NCBI GenBank assembly: GCA_024403855.1
Contig: JAKSRC010000004.1
Coordinates: 1 to 64,000 of the forward strand
Length of the DNA stretch: 64,000 nucleotides
From: Saccharofermentans sp.
GTDB lineage: Bacteria > Bacillota > Clostridia > Saccharofermentanales > Saccharofermentanaceae
Reading direction: 5' to 3'
The translations under genes and the position numbers were made by a program. Under the pieces are notes generated by a model that did not search any database, was not told the origin of the DNA, and saw only the letters and a list, made by a program, of their open reading frames with translations. The stretch's first letter is position 1; each line of letters begins with the position of its first letter. Below are positions 1-9,125 of the stretch, one piece after another.

Positions 1-45
1 TGCGTAATTTTGAGAATTCGTGTCTACTTTTTGTTGACTAGTGCA

Positions 46-160
46 TTTGGATGAGTTATCTCGAAAAAACTCATCCAAAATCGAAAAAAGTTGCCGATTT
101 GGATGAGTCAATCAGCAAACACTCATCCAAATTCGAATAAATCCTCCATTTTGGATGAGT
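46..160. repeat. array of five copies of TTTGGATGAGT in alternating orientation
   Basis: The 11-base motif TTTGGATGAGT occurs forward at 46-56, 98-108 and 150-160 and inverted (ACTCATCCAAA) at 69-79 and 121-131. The first pair forms a perfect 12-base stem (46-57 with 68-79, 10-base loop). The second pair forms an 11-base stem (98-108 with 121-131, 12-base loop). The fifth copy has no visible partner. Spacing between forward copies is exactly 52 bases (46, 98, 150), so the unit is itself a tandem repeat of a hairpin. Function is unknown; it resembles an extragenic palindromic repeat or a clustered binding site. Confidence 0.85.
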
Positions 161-177
161 GCGCCATGATGGACTGG

Positions 178-280
178 TTGGTCGGAGGTGGTGGGAAGCG
201 TTTTTTCACGAGGGAAAGCATTTTCGAGCAGGCAGGACCAGTTGGTCGAGGTGGTGGGAAGCGTTTTCGAGCCGGCAGGA
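178..280. repeat. imperfect direct repeat, G-rich
   Basis: TTGGTCGGAGGTGGTGGGAA at 178-197 recurs as TTGGTCGAGGTGGTGGGAA at 242-260. Both are followed by GCGTTTT and then by TTTTCGAGCAGGCAGGA (221-237) or TTTTCGAGCCGGCAGGA (264-280). The second copy lacks about 20 bases present between the two halves of the first. No reading frame is conserved, because the copies differ by a one-base deletion near their start. Confidence 0.75.
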
Positions 281-682
281 AGGGCGGTTTTACAGAATTT
301 CAAAAAAGTGTACGAAATGACCCCTTAAAAGTGCACTTTTTCTGAAATTTTCGAAAAATTTCATAATTTTTACCTATTTTGAGGCCGTTTTTGAAAATCT
401 GGTGAAATCGAGTGTGAGTGGGGCTTTTCGAGATGGCGAAAACGAGGCGCTGTTTTCACCACTCATTTTTTGTTTGTTTGCTCTTTACACAGTCTTTTTT
501 TCTGCTGGGATTCCTGCTCGGAAATGGGCAATTATTAATAAAATCATTGAATCGGGAGTTTTATTGAAAGCGAAAAGAACTACTTTCGACACGGAAACTT
601 TTGGGCATGGAGGCCCCAATTTGACTGTAATGCCACCTAAAAAACCAACAAAAATATGACATAAGACATAGAATGTTTATAT

Positions 683-712
683 TTGTTCGGTTTAAATCAA
701 CTTTTGTATAGT
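683..712 (+). promoter_or_regulatory. probable promoter of the cellobiose phosphorylase gene
   Basis: TTGTTC at 683-688 and TATAGT at 707-712 are 18 bases apart and lie 47 bases upstream of the ATG at 759. This is an inferred sigma-A type promoter; no catabolite-responsive element was recognised with confidence beside it. Confidence 0.4.
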
Positions 713-758
713 GTAAAATAATCGGGTATTTATTATAAATATTCGGAGGCATTTGCTT

Positions 759-3248
759 ATGAAATTCGGCCATTTTGACGACTTAAGAAAAGAGTATGTC
801 ATTAACACTCCAAGAACTCCTTATCCCTGGATCAACTATCTGGGCAATCAGGGCTTTTTCTCGCTGATTTCCAATACAGCTGGCGGTTATAGCTTCTATA
901 TGGACGCAAGGCTTAGAAGAATCACTCGTTATCGTTACAACAACGTGCCTTTGGATATGGGCGGACGTTATTTCTACATTAATGATAACGGCACAGTCTG
1001 GAATCCGGGTTGGTCACCTGTTAAGACTGAGCTCGATGCATATGAGTGCCGCCACGGTATGGGCTACACAGTAATCGAGGGTAAGAAGAACGGTCTTAAG
1101 GCTGAAGTTACATTCTTCGTTCCTCAAAGCTACGACGGAGAAGTTCAGCAGGTTGTTCTTACAAACGAGGGCACAAAAGCAAAGACTTTCTCCATTTTCT
1201 CAATTGCTGAATGGTGTCTTTGGGATGCGCAGGATGACTGCACAAACTTCCAGAGAAACTACTCAACAGGTAGAGTTGAGATCGAAGGCTCCACTATTTA
1301 CCACGTAACAGAATACAGAGACAGACGTAATCACTACGCTTTCTATACAGTAAATGATGAGATCGATGGTTATGATACAGACCGTGATGCATTCCTCGGA
1401 AGCATCTATAACGGCTGGGATAACCCGGAGACAGTTATGGCTGACAAGCCTTCCAACTCATTTGCAGATGGTTGGTCTCCTGTAGCTTCTCACTATAAGA
1501 AGATTACACTTGCTCCCGGTGAATCAAAGACATTGATTTACATCCTCGGCTACGCTGAAAACCCTCAGGACAAGAAGTTCGCTTCTGAGAAGCCTGAGAA
1601 TCTCCTTACAAGAGAGGAATGGGTCCTCAATAAGGAGAAGGCATATGCCATGATCGATAAGTACAATACTCCTGAGAAGGTTGCAAAGGGTCTTGCTGAA
1701 CTCCGTGAGACATGGGATAACCTCCTTTCAATCTTCAAGGTTGATACACCTGACGATAAGGTCAACCGTATGGTTAACATCTGGAACCAGTATCAGTGCA
1801 TGGTTACATTCAACCTTTCACGTTCTGCTTCTTACTTCGAATCAGGTATCGGCAGAGGCATGGGCTTCAGAGATTCCAACCAGGATATTCTCGGTTTCGT
1901 ACATCAGATTCCTGAGCGTGCAAGAGAAAGACTTATCGATATCGCTTCCACACAGCTTTCTGACGGCGGATGCTATCACCAGTATCAGCCTCTTACAAAG
2001 AAGGGTAACGCAGATATCGGTGGTGACTTCTCCGATGACCCGCTCTGGATGATCCTTTCTGTCGCTGCTTACATCAAGGAGACAGGCGACTGGGGCATCC
2101 TCGATGCTAACGTTCCTTTCGATGACGATCCGGATGGAAAGCACACAATGCTCGAGCATCTCAATGTTTCTTTCTATCACATCGTTAATAACCTTGGACC
2201 TCACGGACTCCCTCTCGCAATGCGTGCAGACTGGAATGACTGTATCAACCTCTCATGCTTCTCTGACACACCCGGTGAGTCTTTCCAGACATACACCAAC
2301 CCTAAGTTCAAGGCAGAGGGTGGCTATTCAAAGGTTGCTGAGTCTGTATTCGTTGCAGCGCTCTTCACATACACAGGTCCTGCATATGTCGGTATCCTTG
2401 AGCACTTGGGCAAGGCTGATGAAGCTGCCAAGGCACAGGCTGAGATCGACAAGATGAAGAAGAATACAATGGATTCTGCTTTCGATGGCGACTGGTTCCT
2501 CAGAGCTTACGATGCTAACGGCGAGAAGATGGGCTCCAAGGAGTGCGAAGAAGGTAAGATCTTCATCGAACCTCAGGGCTTCGCAGTTATGTCTGAGATC
2601 GGTAAGGAAGTTGGCGCTGACATCAAGACATTGAATGCTATCGACAAGTACCTTAACTGTGATTACGGCCTTGTTCTCAACAATCCTGCATTCACAAAGT
2701 ACTATGTACAGTACGGTGAGATTTCCACATATCCGGGTGGATACAAGGAGAACGCAGGTATCTTTACACACAATAACGCATGGATTATCTGTGCTGAGGC
2801 TTATGCCGGCAGAGGTGAGAAGGCTTTCGAGTACTACTCAAAGATCGCACCTGCTTTCACAGAGGAGACATCAGATATTCATAAGACAGAACCTTACGTA
2901 TACGGTCAGATGATCGGTGGTAAGGATGCCAAGAACTTCGGTCAGGGCAAGAACTCCTGGCTCACAGGTACAGCTGCTTGGAACATGGTAGCTATTTCCC
3001 AGTACATTCTTGGTGTTAAGCCTGAATTTGACGGACTCAGAGTAGATCCTTCAATCCCTGCAGCTTGGGACGGATTCACTGCTACACGTCAGTTCAGAGG
3101 CGACACATACGAGATCACAATTAAGAACCCTGATCACGTAAACAAGGGTGTTAAGAAGCTTACTGTTGATGGCAACGAAGTTGAAGGCTGCATCGTTCCT
3201 GTTTCAGGAGATGGTCAGGTTCACAAAGTTGAGGTAGTGCTTGGATAA
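759..3248 (+). CDS. cbp: cellobiose phosphorylase (GH94)
   Basis: Converts cellobiose and phosphate to alpha-glucose-1-phosphate and glucose in the cytoplasm, saving ATP compared with hydrolysis. The 829-residue protein matches the family from the first residues: MKFGHFDD, then [13 protein letters not shown], then [15 protein letters not shown], as in clostridial cellobiose phosphorylases. The GH94 acid/base motif DWND is at about residues 491-494. Length is the family norm. An in-frame TTG lies six bases upstream, but the ATG at 759 is placed nine bases after GGAGG (745-749), so it is the likely start. The next gene is a second, longer GH94 enzyme, which supports cellodextrin use. Substrate assignment follows overall similarity; other GH94 disaccharide specificities are less likely. 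Confidence 0.95.
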   Translation: MKFGHFDDLRKEYVINTPRTPYPWINYLGNQGFFSLISNTAGGYSFYMDARLRRITRYRYNNVPLDMGGRYFYINDNGTVWNPGWSPVKTELDAYECRHGMGYTVIEGKKNGLKAEVTFFVPQSYDGEVQQVVLTNEGTKAKTFSIFSIAEWCLWDAQDDCTNFQRNYSTGRVEIEGSTIYHVTEYRDRRNHYAFYTVNDEIDGYDTDRDAFLGSIYNGWDNPETVMADKPSNSFADGWSPVASHYKKITLAPGESKTLIYILGYAENPQDKKFASEKPENLLTREEWVLNKEKAYAMIDKYNTPEKVAKGLAELRETWDNLLSIFKVDTPDDKVNRMVNIWNQYQCMVTFNLSRSASYFESGIGRGMGFRDSNQDILGFVHQIPERARERLIDIASTQLSDGGCYHQYQPLTKKGNADIGGDFSDDPLWMILSVAAYIKETGDWGILDANVPFDDDPDGKHTMLEHLNVSFYHIVNNLGPHGLPLAMRADWNDCINLSCFSDTPGESFQTYTNPKFKAEGGYSKVAESVFVAALFTYTGPAYVGILEHLGKADEAAKAQAEIDKMKKNTMDSAFDGDWFLRAYDANGEKMGSKECEEGKIFIEPQGFAVMSEIGKEVGADIKTLNAIDKYLNCDYGLVLNNPAFTKYYVQYGEISTYPGGYKENAGIFTHNNAWIICAEAYAGRGEKAFEYYSKIAPAFTEETSDIHKTEPYVYGQMIGGKDAKNFGQGKNSWLTGTAAWNMVAISQYILGVKPEFDGLRVDPSIPAAWDGFTATRQFRGDTYEITIKNPDHVNKGVKKLTVDGNEVEGCIVPVSGDGQVHKVEVVLG

Positions 3249-3281
3249 TCCGGTTATGTATCGGTAATTAAATTACGTATG

Positions 3282-3320
3282 AGCAAGACCCCGTGGTATT
3301 TAACCGTGGGGTTACTTGCT
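3282..3320 (+). promoter_or_regulatory. intercistronic hairpin between the two phosphorylase genes
   Basis: AGCAAG (3282-3287) pairs with CTTGCT (3315-3320) and ACCCC (3288-3292) pairs with GGGGT (3308-3312), with a further GGT/ACC pair inside. No T-run follows, so it is not a clear intrinsic terminator. It may stabilise the 3' end of the upstream message, be processed, or set the ratio of the two enzymes. Confidence 0.55.
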
Positions 3321-3354
3321 GAAAATAAGCAAAAAAATCTCATGGAGGATACGC

Positions 3355-6342
3355 ATGGGCTACTTAGGTGAAAAGGCAAGAGGAGAAAGACTTCCCGCAA
3401 GAGAACTTCTTATTGATAAGTTCGGCGATACAATCATTGCAGGAGGCGTCTCAGCCCAATATGTTCGTTTCGGAAAAGCACCGGTTGTTATTGGTGTTTC
3501 CGGCTTGAAGTTCGACAGCATGGCTGTAAACATTCTTGCTTCCGACGATGTTGTTTTCGAGCAGTTCGCAAAACTTACAGGTGAAGGATACAGCATTCTC
3601 ATCGTTAGAAATGAAGATGATTTCAAAGCACTTGCAGAGAAAGACGGAGCTATTTCTGATGCAAAGCTCAGCCCGGCAGTTCTCGGAAGATGCGCTGAAC
3701 TCATCAAGGGTACAGATACATGGGGCGGAAAGCTTGCGACAAACGGTGAACTCGTTTTCGATCCTTCCACACCTTCTCCCGGTCCCCACTATTACACAAA
3801 TATGCATATCGGTAATCGTATTGATTTCGATTTCCCATTGCAGTCAACACCTAAGAGCACTGTAGACAGCCTTGGTGGCGGTTCATTCAGATCACATGCT
3901 GATACACAGGTTCTCGCTACAAGATGGGATTATCTTCCTGAAGAGAATGGTTTCCCTGCAAATCGTCAGTTCTATCTCGTTGAGGATGGCAAGAAGATTT
4001 TCTGGTCAGGTGATGCTGTTGCAGAAGGTCTTAAGAAGGTTCGTACAACTTTCTCACAGAACAGAACAATCATTACATATGAACTCGAGTGTGGCTTGAA
4101 GGTTAAGAGAACAATCTTCATCGTTCCCCAGAGAAAGGGAATGCCTGTTGCTTGCGAAGCTCAGCTCATTGAGATTGAGAATACAACAGGTGAAGACAAG
4201 AACCTCAGAATCGTCTGCACAGGTATGTTTGGTACAAAGCAGACACACGCTCTCTCAGAAGACGTTATCTTCACTACTGTAGTAGGTGAGTCACAGGTAT
4301 TCTTCGATGAGAACAATGAGATCCGTGCGGTTAGTGCAGATCCTAACCCGAAGTGGACAAAGGGTGACATCAGATTTAATGAGACAGTTGCTCATACTGA
4401 TGACGGCCCTGTATTCCCTGATCAGTACGCAGTAAGATATGCAGATTTTGTAGGCTCCGGAAGCCTTTCAAATCCTGAATTCATTTATCCCTTGGCTTCA
4501 AGACCTTCCAGAAAGGGTCCTGGTTTCTTTGCTACATCAACACCTTTCACAGTAAAGGCAGACGGCGCTATCCGTATCGATAACATCACATGCCTCTCTT
4601 CTGATTGCGTAAATGAGAATTATGTAGTCGACAAGACACCTGCTGAAGAGGCTGAGGTTGTTGCAGAATACATCAAGAATCCTGATAACCTTGCTAAGGA
4701 TCTTCAGGATGTAATCGATTTTGCAGCACAGTATTCTAACTACATGAAGATTGAGCACGAAGATCAGGACTTCGAAGCTTATGTAAATAACAATCTTCCT
4801 TTCCAGGTTTTCTATCAGACATTCGTTTCCAGATCTTTGGACTGGACACAGAAGGGCTATCGTGAGATTGGCTTCAGAGAAATCCAGGACATCTTCGCTT
4901 CCATGTACTATTTCGCAGGCATGGGCAACACAGAATTTGTTAAGAAGATGCTTGCCGGATGGATCGAAAACGTATACGAAGACGGTTATACAAACCACAA
5001 CTTCTATTGGATCGGTAAGGAACCCGGCTGGTGGTCAGATGACGGACTCTGGCTCTTGCAGGCTTTGGACAGATATCTTGGACTTACTGACGATTATGCA
5101 TTCCTCGAAGAGGAGTTCGTCATGGCTGGTACCAAGGAGAAGAAGACTGACGAGGGTGTTAAGAGAAAGCTCAAGGATACAATCAAGGCTATCCTTATGT
5201 ACAGCGGCCGAATCTCTTTGGGTAAGCACGGCATTCCGCTCATCGACAGAGCTGACTGGAACGACTGCTTGAGAGTTGATCCTGACTGCATCTCCGGTAA
5301 GGATAAGATCGCAGAATATAAGAAGCAGCTTGAAGCAAGTGGTAAGGCTTACGGTGAAGTTCCTTACGATTCAGAGTTCTCTGAATCAGTAATGAACGGC
5401 TTCCTTTTGAAGGTAGCTTTGGATGCAGCTGAGTCAATGTTCAGAAAGATCGGTGACAGCGCTGCTGATGATATGAAGAGCCTCTCTGATAAGCTCGCTG
5501 AAAATCTCCGTACATACTGCTGGAAGGGTGACTTCTACGCAAGAGTCCTCTTCAACAGAAAAGACAGAGCAGACATCAGCTATCTCGGCGCACAGGGTGA
5601 CGGCCTTGCAGTTGAAGACGGACATCCCGGTTCATACTTCCTCAATGCATTCTCTTGGTCACTTTTGGCAGGTGTTGCTTCCGAAGAAGAAATCAACACA
5701 ATGCTTGATTCACTCGAAAAGTATTTGAAGACACCTTACGGCTTCAGACTCTGCTCAACAGTTGACTATCCTAGAATTGCTCCTAAGATCGACGTTGCTC
5801 TCTATTATCCGGGCGACCGTGAAAATGGTGGTGTATTCAAGCATGCAAACATGATGGCATGCTCAGCTATGCTCGGTGCAGCTAAGACTGTAAAGGATGA
5901 GGCTCTTGCAGCAAGACTTGCTGAGACAGCTTACTGGATCATTGATAAGATCCTTCCTTTCAAGACTATGAAGACACCTTTCGTTACATGTGGTAACCCA
6001 AGATGGTGCACACAGTACAACAACAGCCAGACAGGCGAGAACATCGGACCTACATTGTCAGGTACTTCCACATGGCTCCTCTTGTCACTCTTCCAGTGCT
6101 TCGGCGTTGAGTTCACAAGCGAAGGATTGAGAGTTGAGCCTATCCTCAGAACAACTGACAAGAAGCTTGATGTCAAAGTCGCTATTTCCGGCACATCTTA
6201 CAATATCCATATCACCAAGCCTGAAGGCTTCATGCGTGCTCAGGACGGCATGAAGGTTAAGCTCGACGGTGAAGCTTTCGATGGTACATTGCTCCCTGTA
6301 GCAACAGACGGCAAGGTACATGAGGTAGAAATCGAATTCTGA
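3355..6342 (+). CDS. cdp: cellodextrin phosphorylase (GH94)
   Basis: Phosphorolyses cellodextrins of three or more glucose units to glucose-1-phosphate and a shortened chain. The 995-residue length is close to that of known cellodextrin phosphorylases and longer than cellobiose phosphorylase. Family landmarks are PGPHYYTNMHIGNR, GGGSFRSHADTQVLATRWD, ENGFPANRQFYL, QKGYREIGFREIQDIFASMYYF and NHNFYWIGKEPGWWSDDGLW; the catalytic DWND is at about residues 634-637. The ATG at 3355 is six bases after GGAGG (3344-3348); the frame runs 13 codons further upstream into the hairpin, where no ribosome site exists. It works with the preceding cellobiose phosphorylase. A related long GH94 specificity, such as 1,2-beta-oligoglucan phosphorylase, is possible but fits less well. 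Confidence 0.9.
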   Translation: MGYLGEKARGERLPARELLIDKFGDTIIAGGVSAQYVRFGKAPVVIGVSGLKFDSMAVNILASDDVVFEQFAKLTGEGYSILIVRNEDDFKALAEKDGAISDAKLSPAVLGRCAELIKGTDTWGGKLATNGELVFDPSTPSPGPHYYTNMHIGNRIDFDFPLQSTPKSTVDSLGGGSFRSHADTQVLATRWDYLPEENGFPANRQFYLVEDGKKIFWSGDAVAEGLKKVRTTFSQNRTIITYELECGLKVKRTIFIVPQRKGMPVACEAQLIEIENTTGEDKNLRIVCTGMFGTKQTHALSEDVIFTTVVGESQVFFDENNEIRAVSADPNPKWTKGDIRFNETVAHTDDGPVFPDQYAVRYADFVGSGSLSNPEFIYPLASRPSRKGPGFFATSTPFTVKADGAIRIDNITCLSSDCVNENYVVDKTPAEEAEVVAEYIKNPDNLAKDLQDVIDFAAQYSNYMKIEHEDQDFEAYVNNNLPFQVFYQTFVSRSLDWTQKGYREIGFREIQDIFASMYYFAGMGNTEFVKKMLAGWIENVYEDGYTNHNFYWIGKEPGWWSDDGLWLLQALDRYLGLTDDYAFLEEEFVMAGTKEKKTDEGVKRKLKDTIKAILMYSGRISLGKHGIPLIDRADWNDCLRVDPDCISGKDKIAEYKKQLEASGKAYGEVPYDSEFSESVMNGFLLKVALDAAESMFRKIGDSAADDMKSLSDKLAENLRTYCWKGDFYARVLFNRKDRADISYLGAQGDGLAVEDGHPGSYFLNAFSWSLLAGVASEEEINTMLDSLEKYLKTPYGFRLCSTVDYPRIAPKIDVALYYPGDRENGGVFKHANMMACSAMLGAAKTVKDEALAARLAETAYWIIDKILPFKTMKTPFVTCGNPRWCTQYNNSQTGENIGPTLSGTSTWLLLSLFQCFGVEFTSEGLRVEPILRTTDKKLDVKVAISGTSYNIHITKPEGFMRAQDGMKVKLDGEAFDGTLLPVATDGKVHEVEIEF

Positions 6343-6374
6343 TATTGTTGAAGAATTAATCGGAGGTCAGGGAA

Positions 6375-7307
6375 ATGCCTTTTTCGAGCGTCTTTTTATC
6401 GGAAATTGTAAAAGCATACAACCTCGAAGTTGTATACGATTCAGGCGATATTGAATCCAGAAGAATCTGCGTAGCCGACGTCACAAGACCCGGCTTGCAG
6501 CTTGCTGGATATTACGATCACTTCGGTCCGGACAGAATCCAGGTAATCGGCAACATGGAGCATGCTTATCTGGAAAATCTCTCTTCTGAAGAGAGAGCAA
6601 AGTCCGTATCAGCTCTTTTCGAAAAGAATATTCCTGCCTTGATTGTCACACGTGACCACAAGGTTCATAAAGAGATTTTAGATAGTGCCAGAGAGTTCAA
6701 AACGCCTGTTTTGAGAACATCTCAGTCGACATCTGACTTTTCGTCAGAGCTTGTAAAATTCCTTAAGATGGAACTTGCTCCCCGTGTATCCATGCACGGA
6801 GTTCTCGTTGAGGTAAACGGTGAAGGTATTCTTATCCTTGGTGAATCCGGCGTAGGTAAATCTGAGACGGCTCTTGAGATTGTAAAAAGAGGTCACAGAC
6901 TTATTGCAGACGATCAGATCGAAATCCGTAAAGTATCCGAGACCACACTTTTGGGAAGGGCTCCTGATGTTATCAAGCACCTTATCGAGATCCGTGGTAT
7001 CGGCATTCTGGACGTTAAGGAACTCTACGGTGTATCAGCCGTAAAGCAGCAGGAGAATATCGACTTCGTAATTAATCTCGAGCTTTGGGATGAGAAGAAG
7101 ACATATGACAGACTTGGCCTTACCGAAGAAACAACAGATATCCTTGGTATAAAGGTTCCTTCTGTTACTATCCCTGTCGGTCCCGGACGTAACCTTGCAA
7201 TTATCGTCGAGGCTGCTGCAATCAACTACAGAGTCAAGAAGATGGGCTACAATGCGGCTCAGGATCTCGTATCGAGAGTATTCCCCGGAAAGTCGCTAGA
7301 TGGCTGA
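6375..7307 (+). CDS. hprK: HPr kinase/phosphorylase
   Basis: Phosphorylates HPr on its regulatory serine and reverses this with phosphate, giving the main signal for carbon catabolite control in Gram-positive bacteria. The 310 residues show the family order: an N-terminal domain, the catalytic HG at about 141-142, the P-loop GESGVGKS at 156-163, the acidic ADD at 178-180 and the signature EIRGIGILDV at 205-214. GGAGG lies eight bases before the ATG. Only 32 bases separate it from the cellodextrin phosphorylase stop and no terminator is visible between them, so co-transcription with sugar phosphorolysis is likely. It overlaps murB by 8 bases. Confidence 0.96.
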   Translation: MPFSSVFLSEIVKAYNLEVVYDSGDIESRRICVADVTRPGLQLAGYYDHFGPDRIQVIGNMEHAYLENLSSEERAKSVSALFEKNIPALIVTRDHKVHKEILDSAREFKTPVLRTSQSTSDFSSELVKFLKMELAPRVSMHGVLVEVNGEGILILGESGVGKSETALEIVKRGHRLIADDQIEIRKVSETTLLGRAPDVIKHLIEIRGIGILDVKELYGVSAVKQQENIDFVINLELWDEKKTYDRLGLTEETTDILGIKVPSVTIPVGPGRNLAIIVEAAAINYRVKKMGYNAAQDLVSRVFPGKSLDG

Positions 7308-8217
7308 TATCAGAATATTAGAAAATGTCCCGCTTGCGGGTTATTCAACTTTCAGATGCGGAGGCCCTGCCAGATATTTTGCAGAGCCTTCTGATGCATC
7401 TGAGGTGGCAGAACTATTAACCTGGGCCAAGGATAAGGGTGTTGAGACATTCATACTTGGCAACGGTTCCAACTGTCTTATTTCCGATGAAGGCTTTGAT
7501 GGCCTGGTTATCAGAATCGGCAAAAACATGAGCAAACTTGAGTCCGAAGAAACTGACGACGGCAAGGTGATCATCACCGCCGGCGCCGGTCTTTCTTATG
7601 CAAGATTCGGAAACTATTGTGTTGAATTGTCTCTTACAGGTGCTGAATTCGCATGTGGCATTCCCGGTTCCTGCGGCGGAGCAATATTCATGAATGCCGG
7701 AGCATATGGTGGAGAGACCAAAGATTTTGTTAAGTCAGTTACTTATTACGATGGTACTTCCGTAAAGACAGTTGATAATGAAGGATGCGAATTTGGCTAT
7801 AGAGCAAGCCTTTTCGAAAAGCTCGACAGCCAGAACCAAACAGCTGTCGTCCTTGAATTTACAGCTGTTCTCTCAAAGGGCAACAAGGATGAGATCGTTG
7901 CTTTGACAGAAGATCTCAGAAACAGAAGAATGAATAGCCAGCCGCTTGATGTGCCTTCAGCTGGTTCCACATTTAAGAGACCGGAAGGATATTTTGCAGC
8001 AAAACTGATCGAGGAAGCAGGCCTTAAGGGCTTTGCTCTTGACGATTCAGGTGCTCAGGTATCACCGAAACACGCCGGATTTGTAGTTAATAACGGTGGC
8101 AAAGCCAGTGCTTCCGATGTATTAAGACTTATAGATTATGTTACCCTGAAAGTTTTCGAGAATTCAGGCGTTAAGCTTGAAAAAGAAGTCAGGCTGGTGG
8201 GTAATTTCGGAGGATAA
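7300..8217 (+). CDS. murB: UDP-N-acetylenolpyruvoylglucosamine reductase
   Basis: Uses NADPH and FAD to reduce UDP-GlcNAc-enolpyruvate to UDP-MurNAc, the second committed step of peptidoglycan precursor synthesis. Visible motifs are the FAD-binding LGNGSN (53-58) and GIPGSCGGAIFMNAGAYGG (120-138), GYRAS (166-170), AGSTFKRP (221-228) carrying the proton-donor serine 223, and LEKEVRLVG near the C-terminus. Length (305) and absence of the extra C-terminal block suit a type II MurB. The start overlaps hprK by 8 bases (ATGGCTGA), implying translational coupling. Confidence 0.96.
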   Translation: MADIRILENVPLAGYSTFRCGGPARYFAEPSDASEVAELLTWAKDKGVETFILGNGSNCLISDEGFDGLVIRIGKNMSKLESEETDDGKVIITAGAGLSYARFGNYCVELSLTGAEFACGIPGSCGGAIFMNAGAYGGETKDFVKSVTYYDGTSVKTVDNEGCEFGYRASLFEKLDSQNQTAVVLEFTAVLSKGNKDEIVALTEDLRNRRMNSQPLDVPSAGSTFKRPEGYFAAKLIEEAGLKGFALDDSGAQVSPKHAGFVVNNGGKASASDVLRLIDYVTLKVFENSGVKLEKEVRLVGNFGG

Positions 8218-8219
8218 TT

Positions 8220-9125
8220 ATGGAACTTCTGTTTCTTACCGGTATGAGCGGAGCCGGAAAAAGCGCGGCGGTCAGATATTTGGAAGATTGCGGATATTTC
8301 TGCATGGATAATGTTCCGCCTTATGTCTTGCCGGACCTCGTAAAGAGCTTCCTCAGAGGAAGAAATGGTGAAGGTTTCTCAACTCCCAAACTTGCATTTG
8401 TTGTAGACATCAGATCACAGGAATATCTTGATGGTTTTGATGAGGCGCTGGCACAGATTGATGAAGAAGTCGGCTGTCCTTATAAAGTGGTATTCCTTGA
8501 AGCTTCAGATACTGTACTTATCAGCAGATATCAGCAGACAAGAAGAAAACATCCGCTCGCTGCAAAGACCGGTTCACTTACACAGGCAATCTCCGAAGAA
8601 CGAAAGATGCTTGAAAATATCAGGGCGATTGCAACTTTTGTTGTCGACACATCGTTCATGAAAGATAATGCACTTTGCAAAGCAATCGGTGAGATTATCA
8701 GGGATGAAGATATACAGAGTATTTTAGTTGTTGTTGAATCCTTTGGCTTTAAATATGGACTTCCCGTAGATTGCGATTATGTATTTGATGCAAGATTTCT
8801 TCCTAACCCGTTTTATTTGCCACAACTCAAAAACTACACCGGTAAAGATGAACCGATAGCTGAATATCTTGAAGGATTCCCTGAAACAGATGAATTCAAC
8901 CACATGACATCCGAGCTTTTGAAGTTCGTTATTCCCGCTTACGAAAAAGAGGGAAAGGGAAGCGTTCATATTGGTATTGGATGCACAGGCGGACGCCACA
9001 GATCCGTTTATTGCACGGAGACAATTGCTCGAAAACTGAAAGAGGGCGGTATTAAGTGCATAGTCACGCACAGAGATATCGACAAAGAGCCTCACAGATA
9101 TTCAAAGAAGGCAGATGAAGTCTGA
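8220..9125 (+). CDS. rapZ: RapZ/YvcJ-type nucleotide-binding protein
   Basis: Member of the RapZ family: an N-terminal P-loop kinase-like domain and a C-terminal domain that in E. coli binds RNA and GlcN6P. GMSGAGKS is at 8-15 and the C-terminal signature GIGCTGGRHRSV begins at about residue 252, followed by HRDIDKEP. Length (301) is typical for the family. The ribosome site GGAGG sits inside the end of murB and the stop overlaps the whiA start by one base (TGATG). In Bacillus the homologue YvcJ has ATPase/GTPase activity; the exact role in this organism is unknown. Confidence 0.93.
   Translation: MELLFLTGMSGAGKSAAVRYLEDCGYFCMDNVPPYVLPDLVKSFLRGRNGEGFSTPKLAFVVDIRSQEYLDGFDEALAQIDEEVGCPYKVVFLEASDTVLISRYQQTRRKHPLAAKTGSLTQAISEERKMLENIRAIATFVVDTSFMKDNALCKAIGEIIRDEDIQSILVVVESFGFKYGLPVDCDYVFDARFLPNPFYLPQLKNYTGKDEPIAEYLEGFPETDEFNHMTSELLKFVIPAYEKEGKGSVHIGIGCTGGRHRSVYCTETIARKLKEGGIKCIVTHRDIDKEPHRYSKKADEV

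Larger units (their letters stand above)
1..752. other. gene-free region upstream of the phosphorylase genes
   Basis: No convincing gene is visible here. The short open frames lack ribosome binding sites and read as low-complexity shadows of repeats. What it does hold is a palindromic motif array (46-160), an imperfect direct repeat (178-280), a perfect 14-base palindrome AAAAGTGCACTTTT at 327-340, a near-palindrome rich in TTTTCGAAAA at about 343-362, and the promoter of the downstream gene near its right end. The composition, with many TTTTCG and CGAAAA steps, differs from the coding sequence to the right. Confidence 0.6.

Noticed and set aside
46..160. CRISPR array
   Set aside because: Repeats are only 11 bases, alternate in orientation and lack uniform unique spacers; no cas genes are present.
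402..659. 85-codon open frame in the leftmost spacer
   Set aside because: No ribosome site, odd composition and no recognisable motif; overlaps a repeat-rich non-coding stretch.
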